64,000 nt of DNA, taken from positions 1-64,000 of the forward strand of contig JAUIKS010000029.1 of NCBI GenBank assembly GCA_030430565.1, written 5' to 3'. This stretch comes from Polyangia bacterium (lineage in GTDB: Bacteria; Myxococcota_A; Polyangia; Nannocystales; Nannocystaceae). The stretch's first letter is position 1. Each line of letters begins with the position of its first letter. The notes beneath the pieces are model-generated. The model worked only from the letters and a program-made list of their open reading frames with translations, searched no databases and was not told where the DNA came from. Positions 42,575-51,572 of this stretch are shown here, piece by piece. A program made the position numbers and the translations under genes.

Positions 42575-44154
42575 GGCTGCTCCTCCTCGTCAGGGAGCTG
42601 CACGATCTCGAGGCCGCCGAGCACGAGCGGCGCGTCACCGCGCAGCGCGGGGTGATCCAGGGACTCGCTGCCGTCGAGCACGTGCGCGACGCCCAGCTCG
42701 TCGCTGATCATCGCGAATACGACCTTCGCCGCGCCGCCGGTCTCGTGCTCGCGCGAGCCGGACAACTCGTCGAGGGCGCGCCCGCACGCGGACTGTAGAT
42801 CCTCAAGCAGCTTTCGCTGCCCGCGGTCCCCGAGCTCGAGGAATCGCGCCGCGTAGCCGCGAAGCTCGACGCGGATCGCCTCGTGGGTCTTCGCGTCGGT
42901 TGAATCTGCCGACACCACCAGATCGAGCTGCCGCATCGGCTCGCGCTCTCGCGCGACGACGGGCGGCCAACGCTCAAGGTCGATCGACGCGCGCTCCGAC
43001 GCTCCGACCTCAATGAAGCCCGTGAGCTCGCTGGTGTCCGGGCGCTCGCGTACCACGATCCGCGAGGGATCCGCGGGCGCGTTGGGGTCCGGGGCGATCG
43101 TGAAGCACTTGAGCGCCTCCACCGTGACGTCGCCGACGCCCGGCGTGGCGAGCACGATCGCCTCGAGCTTGCGACGGCTGACTGCGGTCTCGCTCGGGAT
43201 CCCGGCTACGAAGTCCGCGAGCGCCTGTCGCACCCGCGCGGCGAGCTGCTGAAAGCCGCGCGCGTCGAGCAGCGGGTCTGCGGGCTTAAGGGTCATCGCG
43301 GGCCTAAGAAAGACCGTGCGTAGGTAGAGGACGCGCGCGCGCACCCCCGCAGACTTGGTCGCGCGCAGCGCCCGACGCACGCGCTCGCGGCCGACGAGGT
43401 CGCGCTCGAAGTCCGGGTCTCCGATCAAGACCTCGAGCACCCCCGGCGGCCCGTCCGGCGGCTCGCGCACCTCGACCTGGGCGATGCCCTGCTCGAGCAC
43501 CGCCGCGCGGATCGACTCGAGCGTGCCGCGTTGAGACTGCCGAAGCGCTACCTTGGCGCGCGCGCGTAGGTGCTCATCGGTCTCGTCGGCGCTGCTGCGG
43601 GTGACCGGGTCGATGTTCGTCACCGCCTCGATCCCGAGCGTGGGCCGCGGAGTGATCGTGAGCAGGTTCGGCCCGATCGAGGGCACCGCCTCTCCGCCGT
43701 CGCGCGGCTCGGCCTCGACCTCCTGGATCTCGGCGGTCACCCGGGTCGAGCCCGCGGACATCACCACGTCCTCAACCGTCTCCATCAGCGGCAGCATCGT
43801 CCCGTCCTCGAGCGTCCCCGTGACGCGAAAACCGGCAGAGACGCGGATGTCTCGCGGCGTGGGCGAGACCCGGCTCAGCTCGACCTTACCGCGCAGTCGA
43901 CCCGCGCGACCTCGGTCGAGGCCGAGCAGCGCGACCACGCTGTCGAGCGCGCCGCCGGTGGCGGTGTCGAGGAAGCCCGACCGGTGGGCCCGGTCCAGCA
44001 TCGCGTAGAAGGTCGCCAGCTCGCGCGCGTAGGCCTCGACGAGGGTCCGCACGACGCTGCCTGCGTGCGCGTCCACGCCGGCGCCGAGAGACTCCAGCAG
44101 TCGGTCCGCGACGCCGCGGAAGCTCGTGTCGAGGGGGTCGAGGATGGACTTCAT
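42571..44154 (-). CDS. Baseplate J family protein (wedge)
   Basis: A 527-residue protein. The opening (VVRTLVEAYARELATFYAML, DRAHRSGFLDTATGGALDSV), followed by RVSPTPRDIRVSAGFRV and the later TNIDPVTRSSADETDEHLRA, is the standard baseplate J/gp47 pattern. It forms the wedge around the hub of contractile tails. The stop overlaps the next start by 4 nt. It is clear evidence that this locus encodes a contractile tail. Confidence 0.88.
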   Translation of the reverse strand: MKSILDPLDTSFRGVADRLLESLGAGVDAHAGSVVRTLVEAYARELATFYAMLDRAHRSGFLDTATGGALDSVVALLGLDRGRAGRLRGKVELSRVSPTPRDIRVSAGFRVTGTLEDGTMLPLMETVEDVVMSAGSTRVTAEIQEVEAEPRDGGEAVPSIGPNLLTITPRPTLGIEAVTNIDPVTRSSADETDEHLRARAKVALRQSQRGTLESIRAAVLEQGIAQVEVREPPDGPPGVLEVLIGDPDFERDLVGRERVRRALRATKSAGVRARVLYLRTVFLRPAMTLKPADPLLDARGFQQLAARVRQALADFVAGIPSETAVSRRKLEAIVLATPGVGDVTVEALKCFTIAPDPNAPADPSRIVVRERPDTSELTGFIEVGASERASIDLERWPPVVAREREPMRQLDLVVSADSTDAKTHEAIRVELRGYAARFLELGDRGQRKLLEDLQSACGRALDELSGSREHETGGAAKVVFAMISDELGVAHVLDGSESLDHPALRGDAPLVLGGLEIVQLPDEEEQP

Positions 44155-44191
44155 CGTGCTCGTGCTCGTGCTCGCGGGCCGACTCGGGGCG

Positions 44192-44689
44192 CTACAGCGT
44201 GATGTCCCAGGCGAGCAGGATCTCGGTGTTGCCGGCGCGGTTGATGACGTCGAAGGTCACGCGGTTAAACAGCAGCGGCCACTCCGCGGCCTCGTCCTCG
44301 CCCTTGGGCTCGACGAGCGGGCGCACGAGGATCCCGGCCTCGGTCAGCGGCGTGACCTCGCGCGCGTCCGGCTTTCGCTCGATCCTGGCGGTCACGCGCG
44401 CCTGCACGGCGCCGTCGCTCAAGGTGACGATCTTCGCCTCCGCCGGGGCCGCCTCGACCTTCTTCACCAACTCCGTGTCCGAGTTGGCCGGCGCGCGCGT
44501 CCCCACGCCGACCGCGATCTCGAGCTTCACGCCGCCGTCGAGCGCCCCGGTGATCATGCGCGCGAGCAGGGTCTTACCCCCCCGGGTGATGAGGTTGTGA
44601 ACGCGCCGTCGCTCGACGACCTCGCCGCCTGGGCCGATGACCTGTAGGTGCAGCTCGCCGCGGATACTCGCTGTTTCGTGAAGGGACAT
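44192..44689 (-). CDS. Phage-tail-like protein of unknown role
   Basis: A 165-residue protein. VHNLITRGGKTLLARMITGA is a segment common in phage baseplate/tail-associated proteins, and the rest is a beta-sandwich-like pattern ending NTEILLAWDITL. It sits between gp25 and baseplate J and so is probably a baseplate or collar component. Confidence 0.6.
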   Translation of the reverse strand: MSLHETASIRGELHLQVIGPGGEVVERRRVHNLITRGGKTLLARMITGALDGGVKLEIAVGVGTRAPANSDTELVKKVEAAPAEAKIVTLSDGAVQARVTARIERKPDAREVTPLTEAGILVRPLVEPKGEDEAAEWPLLFNRVTFDVINRAGNTEILLAWDITL

Positions 44690-44722
44690 GTCTTGAAAAC
44701 CACTCTCTGTTTGGGGCGCGAC

Positions 44723-45142
44723 TCAGCGCAGATCGAGGCCAAGCTCGAGCTCGAGCTCCTCCTCAGAGCTCGCAAGCACACGCGCGGCGACATCGACCGC
44801 GCCGGGCGTATCGGTCCGTGGGGTCACGTGAAGCGACAGCACCTCGCGGACTCGCGGGTCCTGCCTGAGCGCGTTGCGGACGTGGCGGCGCAAGAGGTCG
44901 AGGTTGGCGCGGGTGAGCGGCCTGCCGATCAGCTCGCGCACGCGGCTGCCGTAGCGCGGGTGCCCGAGACCGGCGATCTCGTTCTGGTGCACGAGCAGGC
45001 GCAGGGTCAGCGCCTGAATCAGGTTATGCGCGCCGCGCACCGTCTCGACGCGCGCGCCGCTCCACGCCAGGTCGACGCTGCCGTCCTCGCCGAACTCGAC
45101 CTGCAGGTCGGTCTTGAGTTCGTCGTCACGTCGGGCGATCAC
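44723..45142 (-). CDS. gp25/gpW-family baseplate protein
   Basis: A 139-residue protein from a GTG overlapping the upstream stop (GTGA). DLQVEFGEDGSVDLAWSGAR, LTLRLLVHQNEIAGLGHPRY and GSRVRELIGRPLT fit the gpW/gp25 family, a baseplate wedge lysozyme-like fold without catalytic activity in most relatives. Order spike-(repeat protein)-gp25-J matches contractile injection systems. Confidence 0.82.
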   Translation of the reverse strand: MIARRDDELKTDLQVEFGEDGSVDLAWSGARVETVRGAHNLIQALTLRLLVHQNEIAGLGHPRYGSRVRELIGRPLTRANLDLLRRHVRNALRQDPRVREVLSLHVTPRTDTPGAVDVAARVLASSEEELELELGLDLR

Positions 45143-45795
45143 AGGAGCCTCCCAGGTCCAGCGGTGGCCGCTGGTGTGCACGGGATCCCAGGCGCGACGA
45201 TGGTGGTCCCCTGGAGCATCGTGAGCGCGGCGGCGGTCACGGCCGCGAGCGCGCCGGCGAGGTCTCTTGTCACCTCGCCGCGGATCTTGTTGGCGGCGAG
45301 CGCCGCGAACGCGATCGGCTCGAGCGCGCCCTTGTTCGGCGGCGCGCCGATCAACATGCCTGGCGCCGAGGTCACGCCGCCGGCGATCGCTATGCCAGGC
45401 GCGACCTGCATCTGCGCCGTGAACATCATCAGCGCCTGGCCGACGAGCTTCGCCAGCGCCTTCGCGAGCGACTGGCGGCGCTCGCCGTTGAGCCCGCGCG
45501 AGGCGAGCGCGGCCTCCGCCGGCGCCTCGAGCAGACTGTCCGTTGGACCACCTCCCGGCGGCGCCAGCATCCGCCCCGGCCCCGTGGTGCTCCCGGCGAG
45601 CGCGGGCGGGGGCGCGGACGCGGGCACGCCCGGCAGCACGACCGCGGAGGAGACAAAGATTGTGAGCGCCTGACCGAGCAGCTCGGCGAAGGCGGCCGCC
45701 AAGGCCGGCGCGTGCTGCCCCTCGAGACCTGCCGAGCGCAACTCGCCCTGCGCGACTCCTTCGATCTGAGCTGCGGTCGGCGCCGGCACGCTCAC
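45139..45795 (-). CDS. Three-repeat protein at the spike-tip position
   Basis: A 218-residue protein from a GTG overlapping the gpV stop. It consists of three imperfect copies of a helix followed by a Gly/Pro strand: ALAAAFAELLGQALTIFVSS then AVVLPGV; SLAKALAKLVGQALMMFTAQ then MQVAPGI; and DLAGALAAVTAAALTMLQGT then TIVAPGI, each leading to a GPGRML/APGMLI/GPGRLL end. In related systems this place is held by a PAAR-type spike tip. I see no zinc-binding His/Cys set, so PAAR identity is not supported. Confidence 0.6.
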   Translation of the reverse strand: MSVPAPTAAQIEGVAQGELRSAGLEGQHAPALAAAFAELLGQALTIFVSSAVVLPGVPASAPPPALAGSTTGPGRMLAPPGGGPTDSLLEAPAEAALASRGLNGERRQSLAKALAKLVGQALMMFTAQMQVAPGIAIAGGVTSAPGMLIGAPPNKGALEPIAFAALAANKIRGEVTRDLAGALAAVTAAALTMLQGTTIVAPGIPCTPAATAGPGRLL

Positions 45796-46436
45796 CCCTT
45801 CGCCTTCACGGTGAGAGAGCCGACCAGCGGCGCCCCGGTGTAGAAGCACTTGTGACTCTGGGTCGTGATGACCCCGGCGCCGCCCTTGCCCAACTCGATG
45901 TCGCCGGAGGCGTCGATCGTGCAGGCCTTGCACGTCAAGGCGACGTCGCCGTCGACCGTGACGTCGAGGTTCTTGGGCGAGCGAATCTCCACGCTGTCGT
46001 CGGGCTTCAGCGTGATCGTGGTGTCGCCGGCCGTGACCGCGATCGACTCGTCCTCCTCGATCGCGAGCGAGCTCTTGCCGCCGAGCGGCGACTCGACGCG
46101 CCAGCCGGCGGCCTTGTGCTCGGGCGGGTTCTGCTCGTCGGAGTACAGACGCCCGACGACGATCGGCCGGTTGGGGTCGGCTTGGACGTAGGAGATCAGG
46201 ACGAGATCGCCGACCTGCGGCGCGCTGACCATGCCGACGTGCGGCGTGGCGATCGGCACGCGTCGCAGCTCGAGGTCGAGCTCGCGCAGACGCACGTTGC
46301 ACTCGTAATTGTGCGCGTCCCCCCCCGCGTGGGGGAACGCGCTCGTGACCACGCCGATGTCGCCGAGGCGCAACGCCTTCAGCTCATCGCGAACGATCGC
46401 GCGGATGATGGTCACGATGTCGCTCATGACGCTCAA
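45792..46436 (-). CDS. gpV-type baseplate spike (OB-fold plus beta-helix)
   Basis: A 214-residue protein. RLGDIGVVTSAFPHAGGDAH, then TPHVGMVSAPQVGDLVLISY and DPNRPIVVGRLYSDEQNPPE, is the gpV/VgrG-like OB fold. The following alternating strands (ITLKPDDSVEIRSPKNLDVT, ALTCKACTIDASGDIELGKG) form a short beta-helix spike. It would cap the tube and pierce the target envelope. Start ATG overlaps the upstream stop (ATGA). Confidence 0.85.
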   Translation of the reverse strand: MSVMSDIVTIIRAIVRDELKALRLGDIGVVTSAFPHAGGDAHNYECNVRLRELDLELRRVPIATPHVGMVSAPQVGDLVLISYVQADPNRPIVVGRLYSDEQNPPEHKAAGWRVESPLGGKSSLAIEEDESIAVTAGDTTITLKPDDSVEIRSPKNLDVTVDGDVALTCKACTIDASGDIELGKGGAGVITTQSHKCFYTGAPLVGSLTVKAKG

Positions 46437-48442
46437 CCGTTGTCAGCGTCGCCCTCAGCCTGCGGCGCGGGCGCTGGTGCGGGCTCCGGTGCTGGCTCCG
46501 GCGCGGGCGCTGGTGCGGGCTCCGGTGCTGCCTCCTCACTCGACGTGTCGCCCTCAACGATCTCCCAGCGCGCCTGGGCGGTGTCGAAGAACACATCGGT
46601 GTCCCAGCCGGTCTGGTGCTTCGCCTCGAGCACGAGCGCGAGCGCGACGTCGTCTTTGGGGACGTCGATCGTCGCGCGCAGGCGCTTCCACATGAATTTG
46701 CCGCGTCGGCGCAGCGCGTGGTCCTCGCGATCCGCGCGGATCTCGTCGTCCTTGGGGTACCAGGGCGTCTCTACGGCTGTTTGGGGCTTTGACCCGCGGT
46801 GCGAACCTGACGACGCGCCGAAGGGCTCGAGCACCAGGCGGCCCTGGTCGGAGACCAAGTGCTCCCCCTCAGGCTTGTGGATCGTGCGGACATTGACCGA
46901 GGCGTGCACGCGCAGCGTTTGACCCTGCCCGCGGAGCTTCGCTACCTCGGTGAGATCAATCCACTGGTACAGGGCGACTTCATCCCCGCGGGCTGGGGCG
47001 TCGGAGTAGAGGGCTGGCGAGCCGTCGGCGGGCGGACCGTTGCGTCCTGCCCTCCACGGCTCGGCGTTACGCGCGGCGAAGAAGTAGTCCCCGGACGAGG
47101 CCTCACCCGGCGAGTCAACGCCGCCGTCGTAACGCTCAGTGGTGTCGGAATTAGCGACCGAGACGGACGTGGCGAGGCGGCGCGAGCGCAGCGCCACGAA
47201 GCCCGCGTCGGTGTACAGCCACCCCCGCTTGCGCACCGCGTCGCGCGCCTGCCCGAGCTTCGTGCCGGGGATGTAGTAGGTGTAGCCAATGGGGCTCGTC
47301 AGGATCTCAGCGCCCTCGTCCTCTGGGTGATCGGCGTCGCCGTTGACGAGCGGCAGCTCGCCGGCGCGCACGATCGTGACAGGCAGGCGCTCGGGATCGT
47401 GCGGCTTGGCCCGACAGAGGTTCTGCCCGCGGAGGTCGAGGTTGAGCAGCCGGTTGATCGTGTCGTTGTCGAGCCGGCCCGTCACCGGCAGCTCGTTAAT
47501 GAACTGGAACTCGCGCAGCCGCTCGCGCAGCTTCGCGTCGAAGGCGACAGCGCTCGCGTCGGCCGGCTTGGACCCGTAGCCGAGCGCGCCGAGCAGCGCG
47601 TGCAGCTCGCGGATATCCGTCGTCTGGGCCTCCGCGGCGAACGAGAGGTCAAAGATCGTGTCAGTGATGTCGTCGTCGTGCTCGCGTGTTGCGACCGACT
47701 TCGTGGCGAAGCGATCGGCGCTCGCCTCCCACAGCCGGCGCGCGCCGAACCGCGAGACCGAGACCCTCTCGTTCTCGGCGTTGTCCTTGGCCCCGAGGCC
47801 CTGGACGTCGAAGGGCAGGCCGTAGGCCCACTGGATCAGGCGCAGCTTGCCGGTGCTCACGATGTCGACGTGCGTCTTGGTCCCTGCGGTGAGCTGATCC
47901 TCGTCGACGCTGTAGAGGTCGTCCTTCAGCGGGTGCGCCTCCTGGACCACGCACAGCAGGCGGAACAGCTCGTGGCCGACGCAGCGCACGTCCTCGGGCT
48001 CGGGAATGAACGCGGCCTTCTTCTTGATCGCCTCGAAGGCGTCGTTGACCGCGCCGAGCGGGTTCTCAGCGGATTTCTCGCCGCCGACGATCTCGGAGAC
48101 CATGCCGACGAACTCGTCGCTCGTGACGGCCTTGAGCAGGTCCGCCGAGACCTCGAAGAGCGCCTTGGCGGCGTCGGTCTGCACGAGCAGCTCCTGAATG
48201 TCGAGGACGAGCTCGGCGATGTACGAGAACGCGAGCAACATCTTCTCGAGCACGACCTTCACCGCCTTGCCGACGATGTCGCCGCTGCCCTGTGCCTCGC
48301 GCGCGCGCACGATCCGGACCCAGCGCGGCGCGCGACGGGGCTCCTCCTCCTCGAGCGACTGGCGAACCTTGTAGAAAACGAAGGCCAGCAGCTGGAACGG
48401 GTTCTTGCCCTCGTGCTCGGGCGCTTGCTCAGTGTTGGTCAT
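46433..48442 (-). CDS. Large tail protein with peptidoglycan-binding domain and Pro-rich tail
   Basis: A 669-residue protein. The N-terminal ~160 residues are helical. A PG_binding_1-like domain lies around 285-345 (IRELHALLGALGYGS, LREFQFINELPVTGRLDNDT). A central region contains TYYIPGTKLGQARDAVRKRG, and a beta-rich stretch precedes a low-complexity Pro/Ala/Glu tail near the C terminus. It sits between small helical proteins and the spike, where a LysM-type hub adaptor (Afp7-like) occurs in related systems. The PG-binding domain might play the wall-docking part. Translationally coupled on both sides. Confidence 0.65.
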   Translation of the reverse strand: MTNTEQAPEHEGKNPFQLLAFVFYKVRQSLEEEEPRRAPRWVRIVRAREAQGSGDIVGKAVKVVLEKMLLAFSYIAELVLDIQELLVQTDAAKALFEVSADLLKAVTSDEFVGMVSEIVGGEKSAENPLGAVNDAFEAIKKKAAFIPEPEDVRCVGHELFRLLCVVQEAHPLKDDLYSVDEDQLTAGTKTHVDIVSTGKLRLIQWAYGLPFDVQGLGAKDNAENERVSVSRFGARRLWEASADRFATKSVATREHDDDITDTIFDLSFAAEAQTTDIRELHALLGALGYGSKPADASAVAFDAKLRERLREFQFINELPVTGRLDNDTINRLLNLDLRGQNLCRAKPHDPERLPVTIVRAGELPLVNGDADHPEDEGAEILTSPIGYTYYIPGTKLGQARDAVRKRGWLYTDAGFVALRSRRLATSVSVANSDTTERYDGGVDSPGEASSGDYFFAARNAEPWRAGRNGPPADGSPALYSDAPARGDEVALYQWIDLTEVAKLRGQGQTLRVHASVNVRTIHKPEGEHLVSDQGRLVLEPFGASSGSHRGSKPQTAVETPWYPKDDEIRADREDHALRRRGKFMWKRLRATIDVPKDDVALALVLEAKHQTGWDTDVFFDTAQARWEIVEGDTSSEEAAPEPAPAPAPEPAPEPAPAPAPQAEGDADNG

Positions 48443-49098
48443 ACTCTCTCCCTCTGAGTGCTCTGGGTGCTCTGCGTGCTCTGCGTGCTCGCGCGCGCCT
48501 CACCGTCGCGCGGAGTCGTTGAACGTGTGGGATCGATCGCGCGGACGATCGCGATCAGTGAGCCGGGCGTCTCCGCGGCCTCGTCCTCGGGGCTACAGAT
48601 CAAGCGCGCGAGCTCGGCTTGCGCGGCCACGATGTCGTGGACCCGCGGCAGCGCGTCCGCGACCACGCAGCTCTTGACCAGACCGCTGACCTGCGGGAAC
48701 GCCGGACGAAGCTCACCGATCACCACGGGCGCGGTCGCCTTCGTCGGGTCGTCTGGCTCCTTGAACAGCTCGGACGCGCCCGCGAGCGCGACGCCGAGGG
48801 CGTCTACCGTCTCGAGCAGGACATCGGCGAGCGCGAGCGCGGCGTCGGTCCCTCGCACGACGTTCTCCGCCGTAGCGAGCGCCTCCGCGAGTACTCCCAG
48901 GAGCGTGACGATCATCGAGAGCACGCGCCGTACCGCGCTCGCCACCACGCCGTGGCGTCCCTCGAGGCTCTTCACGCGCGCTCCGCTCTCGCCGAGCGCG
49001 GCCTCATGCAGCTCGCGCAGCGAGCTCTGGAGCGCCCGCATCACGCCCGCGCCGTCACGTTTCCGCTCGGAGTCAACGTCCGCGATCGCCGTCGTCAC
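48439..49098 (-). CDS. Small helical tail-operon protein with STQ repeats
   Basis: A 219-residue, Ala/Leu-rich helical protein from a GTG overlapping the upstream stop. VRRVLSMIVTLLGVLAEALA is strongly hydrophobic/amphipathic. The C terminus carries four tandem STQ triplets, encoded by a 9-bp microsatellite (48458-48484), which could vary in copy number. Function is unknown; it may be part of the inner-tube or tape-measure function together with its neighbour. Confidence 0.55.
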   Translation of the reverse strand: MTTAIADVDSERKRDGAGVMRALQSSLRELHEAALGESGARVKSLEGRHGVVASAVRRVLSMIVTLLGVLAEALATAENVVRGTDAALALADVLLETVDALGVALAGASELFKEPDDPTKATAPVVIGELRPAFPQVSGLVKSCVVADALPRVHDIVAAQAELARLICSPEDEAAETPGSLIAIVRAIDPTRSTTPRDGEARASTQSTQSTQSTQRERV

Positions 49099-49640
49099 GC
49101 GGCACCTTCCTTCAGCGCCGCCATATCGCCGCCCGTCGCCACCACGTGATGAACGGTCGCGCGGAGCTTCTCGATACGCTCGATGACGCTTGTGACCGCC
49201 TCGCTGAGGCGCTTCATCTGCTCGGCGTCTGGGAGTTGTTGCAGCGCCGCGTCGGCGCCCTTCAGCACGCGCTGCCCGACCTCGCCGAGCGACCGCGCAG
49301 GCTCGACCGCGGGCTCCAGCGCGCCGAGACCCATGTCCCCGAGGCCAACTACCGCAGCCTTCGAAATTTCCTCGACCCCGCGCAGTATCGGCGTCAACAG
49401 CCCGACGAGACCTCGCAGCGCGTCGGTCTGGGACGTGCTCTCGCGCAGCTCGCCGACCCAGACCAGGCCCTTGCGCAGGGCTCTCTCGATCAGGTCGGCG
49501 CCCTTCAGCAGCAGGTTCCCGATCCCCAGCGCAGCGACCAGCTGCGTGATCGTGTCCATCGAATTCCCCGCGAGCAGCGCGTCGACGGCGTCGACGAGCT
49601 CGCTAAAGCGGGTAACCACGCTCTTGATCGTCACGCTCAT
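49095..49640 (-). CDS. Helical tail-operon protein
   Basis: A 181-residue, nearly all-helical protein with hydrophobic stretches (TITQLVAALGIGNLLLKGAD; LRGLVGLLTPILRGVEEISK). It shows the amphipathic helix pattern of the neighbouring 48439 product and may be a distant paralogue. No family recognised. It overlaps the next genes by 4 nt at both ends. Confidence 0.55.
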   Translation of the reverse strand: MSVTIKSVVTRFSELVDAVDALLAGNSMDTITQLVAALGIGNLLLKGADLIERALRKGLVWVGELRESTSQTDALRGLVGLLTPILRGVEEISKAAVVGLGDMGLGALEPAVEPARSLGEVGQRVLKGADAALQQLPDAEQMKRLSEAVTSVIERIEKLRATVHHVVATGGDMAALKEGAA

Positions 49641-50545
49641 CCGTCGCTCTCCGCGGCCCCTGGGGCGCCCTCGATGAGCGCGGCGAACGGCCCGAGCGGA
49701 TCGAGCGCGGCCAGCTCACGCCCAAACGCCTCGGCCTTGGTGACGACCGCCTTGAACTCCGCGACCAAGCCCGTCCCCGAGGTGATGCTCATGACGAGGC
49801 CGGCGAGGCCGGCGAGATCAACCCGCGAGAGGCGGTCCTTGAGCTTGACCCCCTCGGCGGCGAGCTTCTCGATGAACTGCGCCAGCGAGCCCTTCTTCTG
49901 CAGCCCCCTGAGCACGCCGCCGAGCTTGTTCGGATCGGCCTCTCCCACCGACGCGAGCACGTCGCCGAACTGCCGCCCACCGATCGAGGCGGCCCCGTCT
50001 CCGAGAACACCCGTGAGCTCATCCGCGCTCATCTGCTCTAGCAGCGCCGGGTTGTCCGCGACCTTGTCGGGCAAGCTCGCCGGGTCCTGCAGCACCGCGC
50101 TCGCGTCGGTCGTATCGTTGGCCCAGGCGTCGGCGTCGGCGGCGACCGCGTCGTCTACGGCCGCGTCCGCGCGCCCTGGCGACTCGGGCGGCTCGGTGTA
50201 CTCCCGCACGCGCAGGCTGAACCAGTAGTGCCCGCGGTAGCCCGCGCGCTGCCGGACCTTGAAGTCGAGGATCAAGACGTCGGTGAACTCGACGCCCGCG
50301 ATCACGTCGGCCGCGAAGGCGAGCGGCTTGGCGCCCTGCTGGGCCTCGCGCAGCTGCTCGAGCGCCGCGCCGGTGTCGTCACCGAGTAAGAAGCCCTCGA
50401 GCACGATCGTGACCGGCTCGCGCCCGAGGTCCTGAAACTGCCCGCCGAGCTGCCCTGGTCCACGAAGCGGCACGAGGGCGCGAGTGTCCTCGGTGTGGAC
50501 GCGCTGCAGCCCGAGCAGCTCGATCTCGCCGATGCGCACGCTCAT
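49637..50545 (-). CDS. DNA-circulation/gpN-like hub protein
   Basis: A 302-residue protein from the ATG at 50545 (overlaps the gpD-like stop). Residues 1-115 (RIGEIELLGLQRVHTEDTRA, LGREPVTIVLEGFLLGDDTG, then HYWFSLRVREYTEPPES) match the N-terminal domain of the DNA-circularisation/Mu gpN family, a distal-tail hub component. The C-terminal half is helical and low complexity and is probably specific to this system. Confidence 0.72.
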   Translation of the reverse strand: MSVRIGEIELLGLQRVHTEDTRALVPLRGPGQLGGQFQDLGREPVTIVLEGFLLGDDTGAALEQLREAQQGAKPLAFAADVIAGVEFTDVLILDFKVRQRAGYRGHYWFSLRVREYTEPPESPGRADAAVDDAVAADADAWANDTTDASAVLQDPASLPDKVADNPALLEQMSADELTGVLGDGAASIGGRQFGDVLASVGEADPNKLGGVLRGLQKKGSLAQFIEKLAAEGVKLKDRLSRVDLAGLAGLVMSITSGTGLVAEFKAVVTKAEAFGRELAALDPLGPFAALIEGAPGAAESDG

Positions 50546-51567
50546 TGGGCAAACTCCACGCGCGTGACGAAGCCCCGTGCTCCGAGCGCGTGCTCGACCC
50601 TGCGCGCTCGAAGCTCGGCGCCGTCCAACAAGTCGATCGCGGGGTGCTCTCGCGGCAAGCCCTCGAGCACGATCGCGTCGCCCGGGACGACCTTCGGCGC
50701 GCCACTCACCGTGACCGCGCCGCGCACAGCACGGGCCGCGCGCGCTCGCGCCTGGGCCTTCGCGATCGACTCGGCGACCTCGCCGGTCCGCACCGCGCCG
50801 TCGGACACCCAGGCGGAGCGCGCCTCTCTTGACATGGTCCTTGAACCAGGCTCCTTGGAATTCTCGACGGCCGAGACCGACGCGAGATCCTTCGGGAGCC
50901 AGTGGGCGCGCTCGGATCCCTTCGTGCTCGCCGCGCCCTCGCCCCACACAGTCGCCCCCGCGCGCGACGGCAGCGCGCGCGCGGCCGTCAGCTCGAGCAC
51001 GTGCTCGCGCACGTTAAACGTGTGTCGAGTGCCCTTCGACTCGGGGCCCGCGAAGTGCACCTTGCCCTCGCCGTCTTCAAACACGTCGACGCCGCAGAGC
51101 CGCGCGAGCCGCCTGAGGTGCTCCAGCGCGCTGGGGCCTCGGTGCAGCACGTAGCTGGGGAAGCGGGGACCGGCCTCGATCGTCCCGGCGGTCGCGCCCG
51201 CGTCGTCGACCAGCGCGCGCGCGATGTCGCCGGCCTTCGCGTGCTCAAAGGCCCTCGAGCACTCGATCCACGCGAGCGCGCCCAGGCCCCCGCAGACCGC
51301 GACGCGCAGCTCGAGCGCGGCGCAGTCGAGCTCGCGCACGTCACCGCGAAACACATTCGTCGCGCCCCCCCCGTTATCGAGGACAATCGAGACCTCCTCG
51401 CCGATCACTGGGAGCGCGTAGTCACCGGGCGCGAGCACGACGTGCGCGACGCCGACGCCGTCCATCGTCAGCTCACTGCGCAGCCGCAGTAGATGCGCGT
51501 CAACGCGATCGCTCGTGTTGCTGATTCGGAGCGCTCCCAAGCGAATGTCGTGGGTTACGGCGGACAC
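50542..51567 (-). CDS. gpD-type tail hub protein
   Basis: A 341-residue protein from a GTG at 51567 with GGAGGT 9 nt upstream. LTMDGVGVAHVVLAPGDYAL, a FRGDVRELDCAALELRV strand set, and YVLHRGPSALEHLRRLARLC then GVDVFEDGEGKVHFAGPES correspond to phage late control D/gp44-type hubs. The C terminus (VVPGDAIVLEGLPREHP) completes the fold. It works with gpV and gp25 to form the hub and spike. Confidence 0.78.
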   Translation of the reverse strand: MSAVTHDIRLGALRISNTSDRVDAHLLRLRSELTMDGVGVAHVVLAPGDYALPVIGEEVSIVLDNGGGATNVFRGDVRELDCAALELRVAVCGGLGALAWIECSRAFEHAKAGDIARALVDDAGATAGTIEAGPRFPSYVLHRGPSALEHLRRLARLCGVDVFEDGEGKVHFAGPESKGTRHTFNVREHVLELTAARALPSRAGATVWGEGAASTKGSERAHWLPKDLASVSAVENSKEPGSRTMSREARSAWVSDGAVRTGEVAESIAKAQARARAARAVRGAVTVSGAPKVVPGDAIVLEGLPREHPAIDLLDGAELRARRVEHALGARGFVTRVEFAQ

Positions 51568-51572
51568 GAGAA

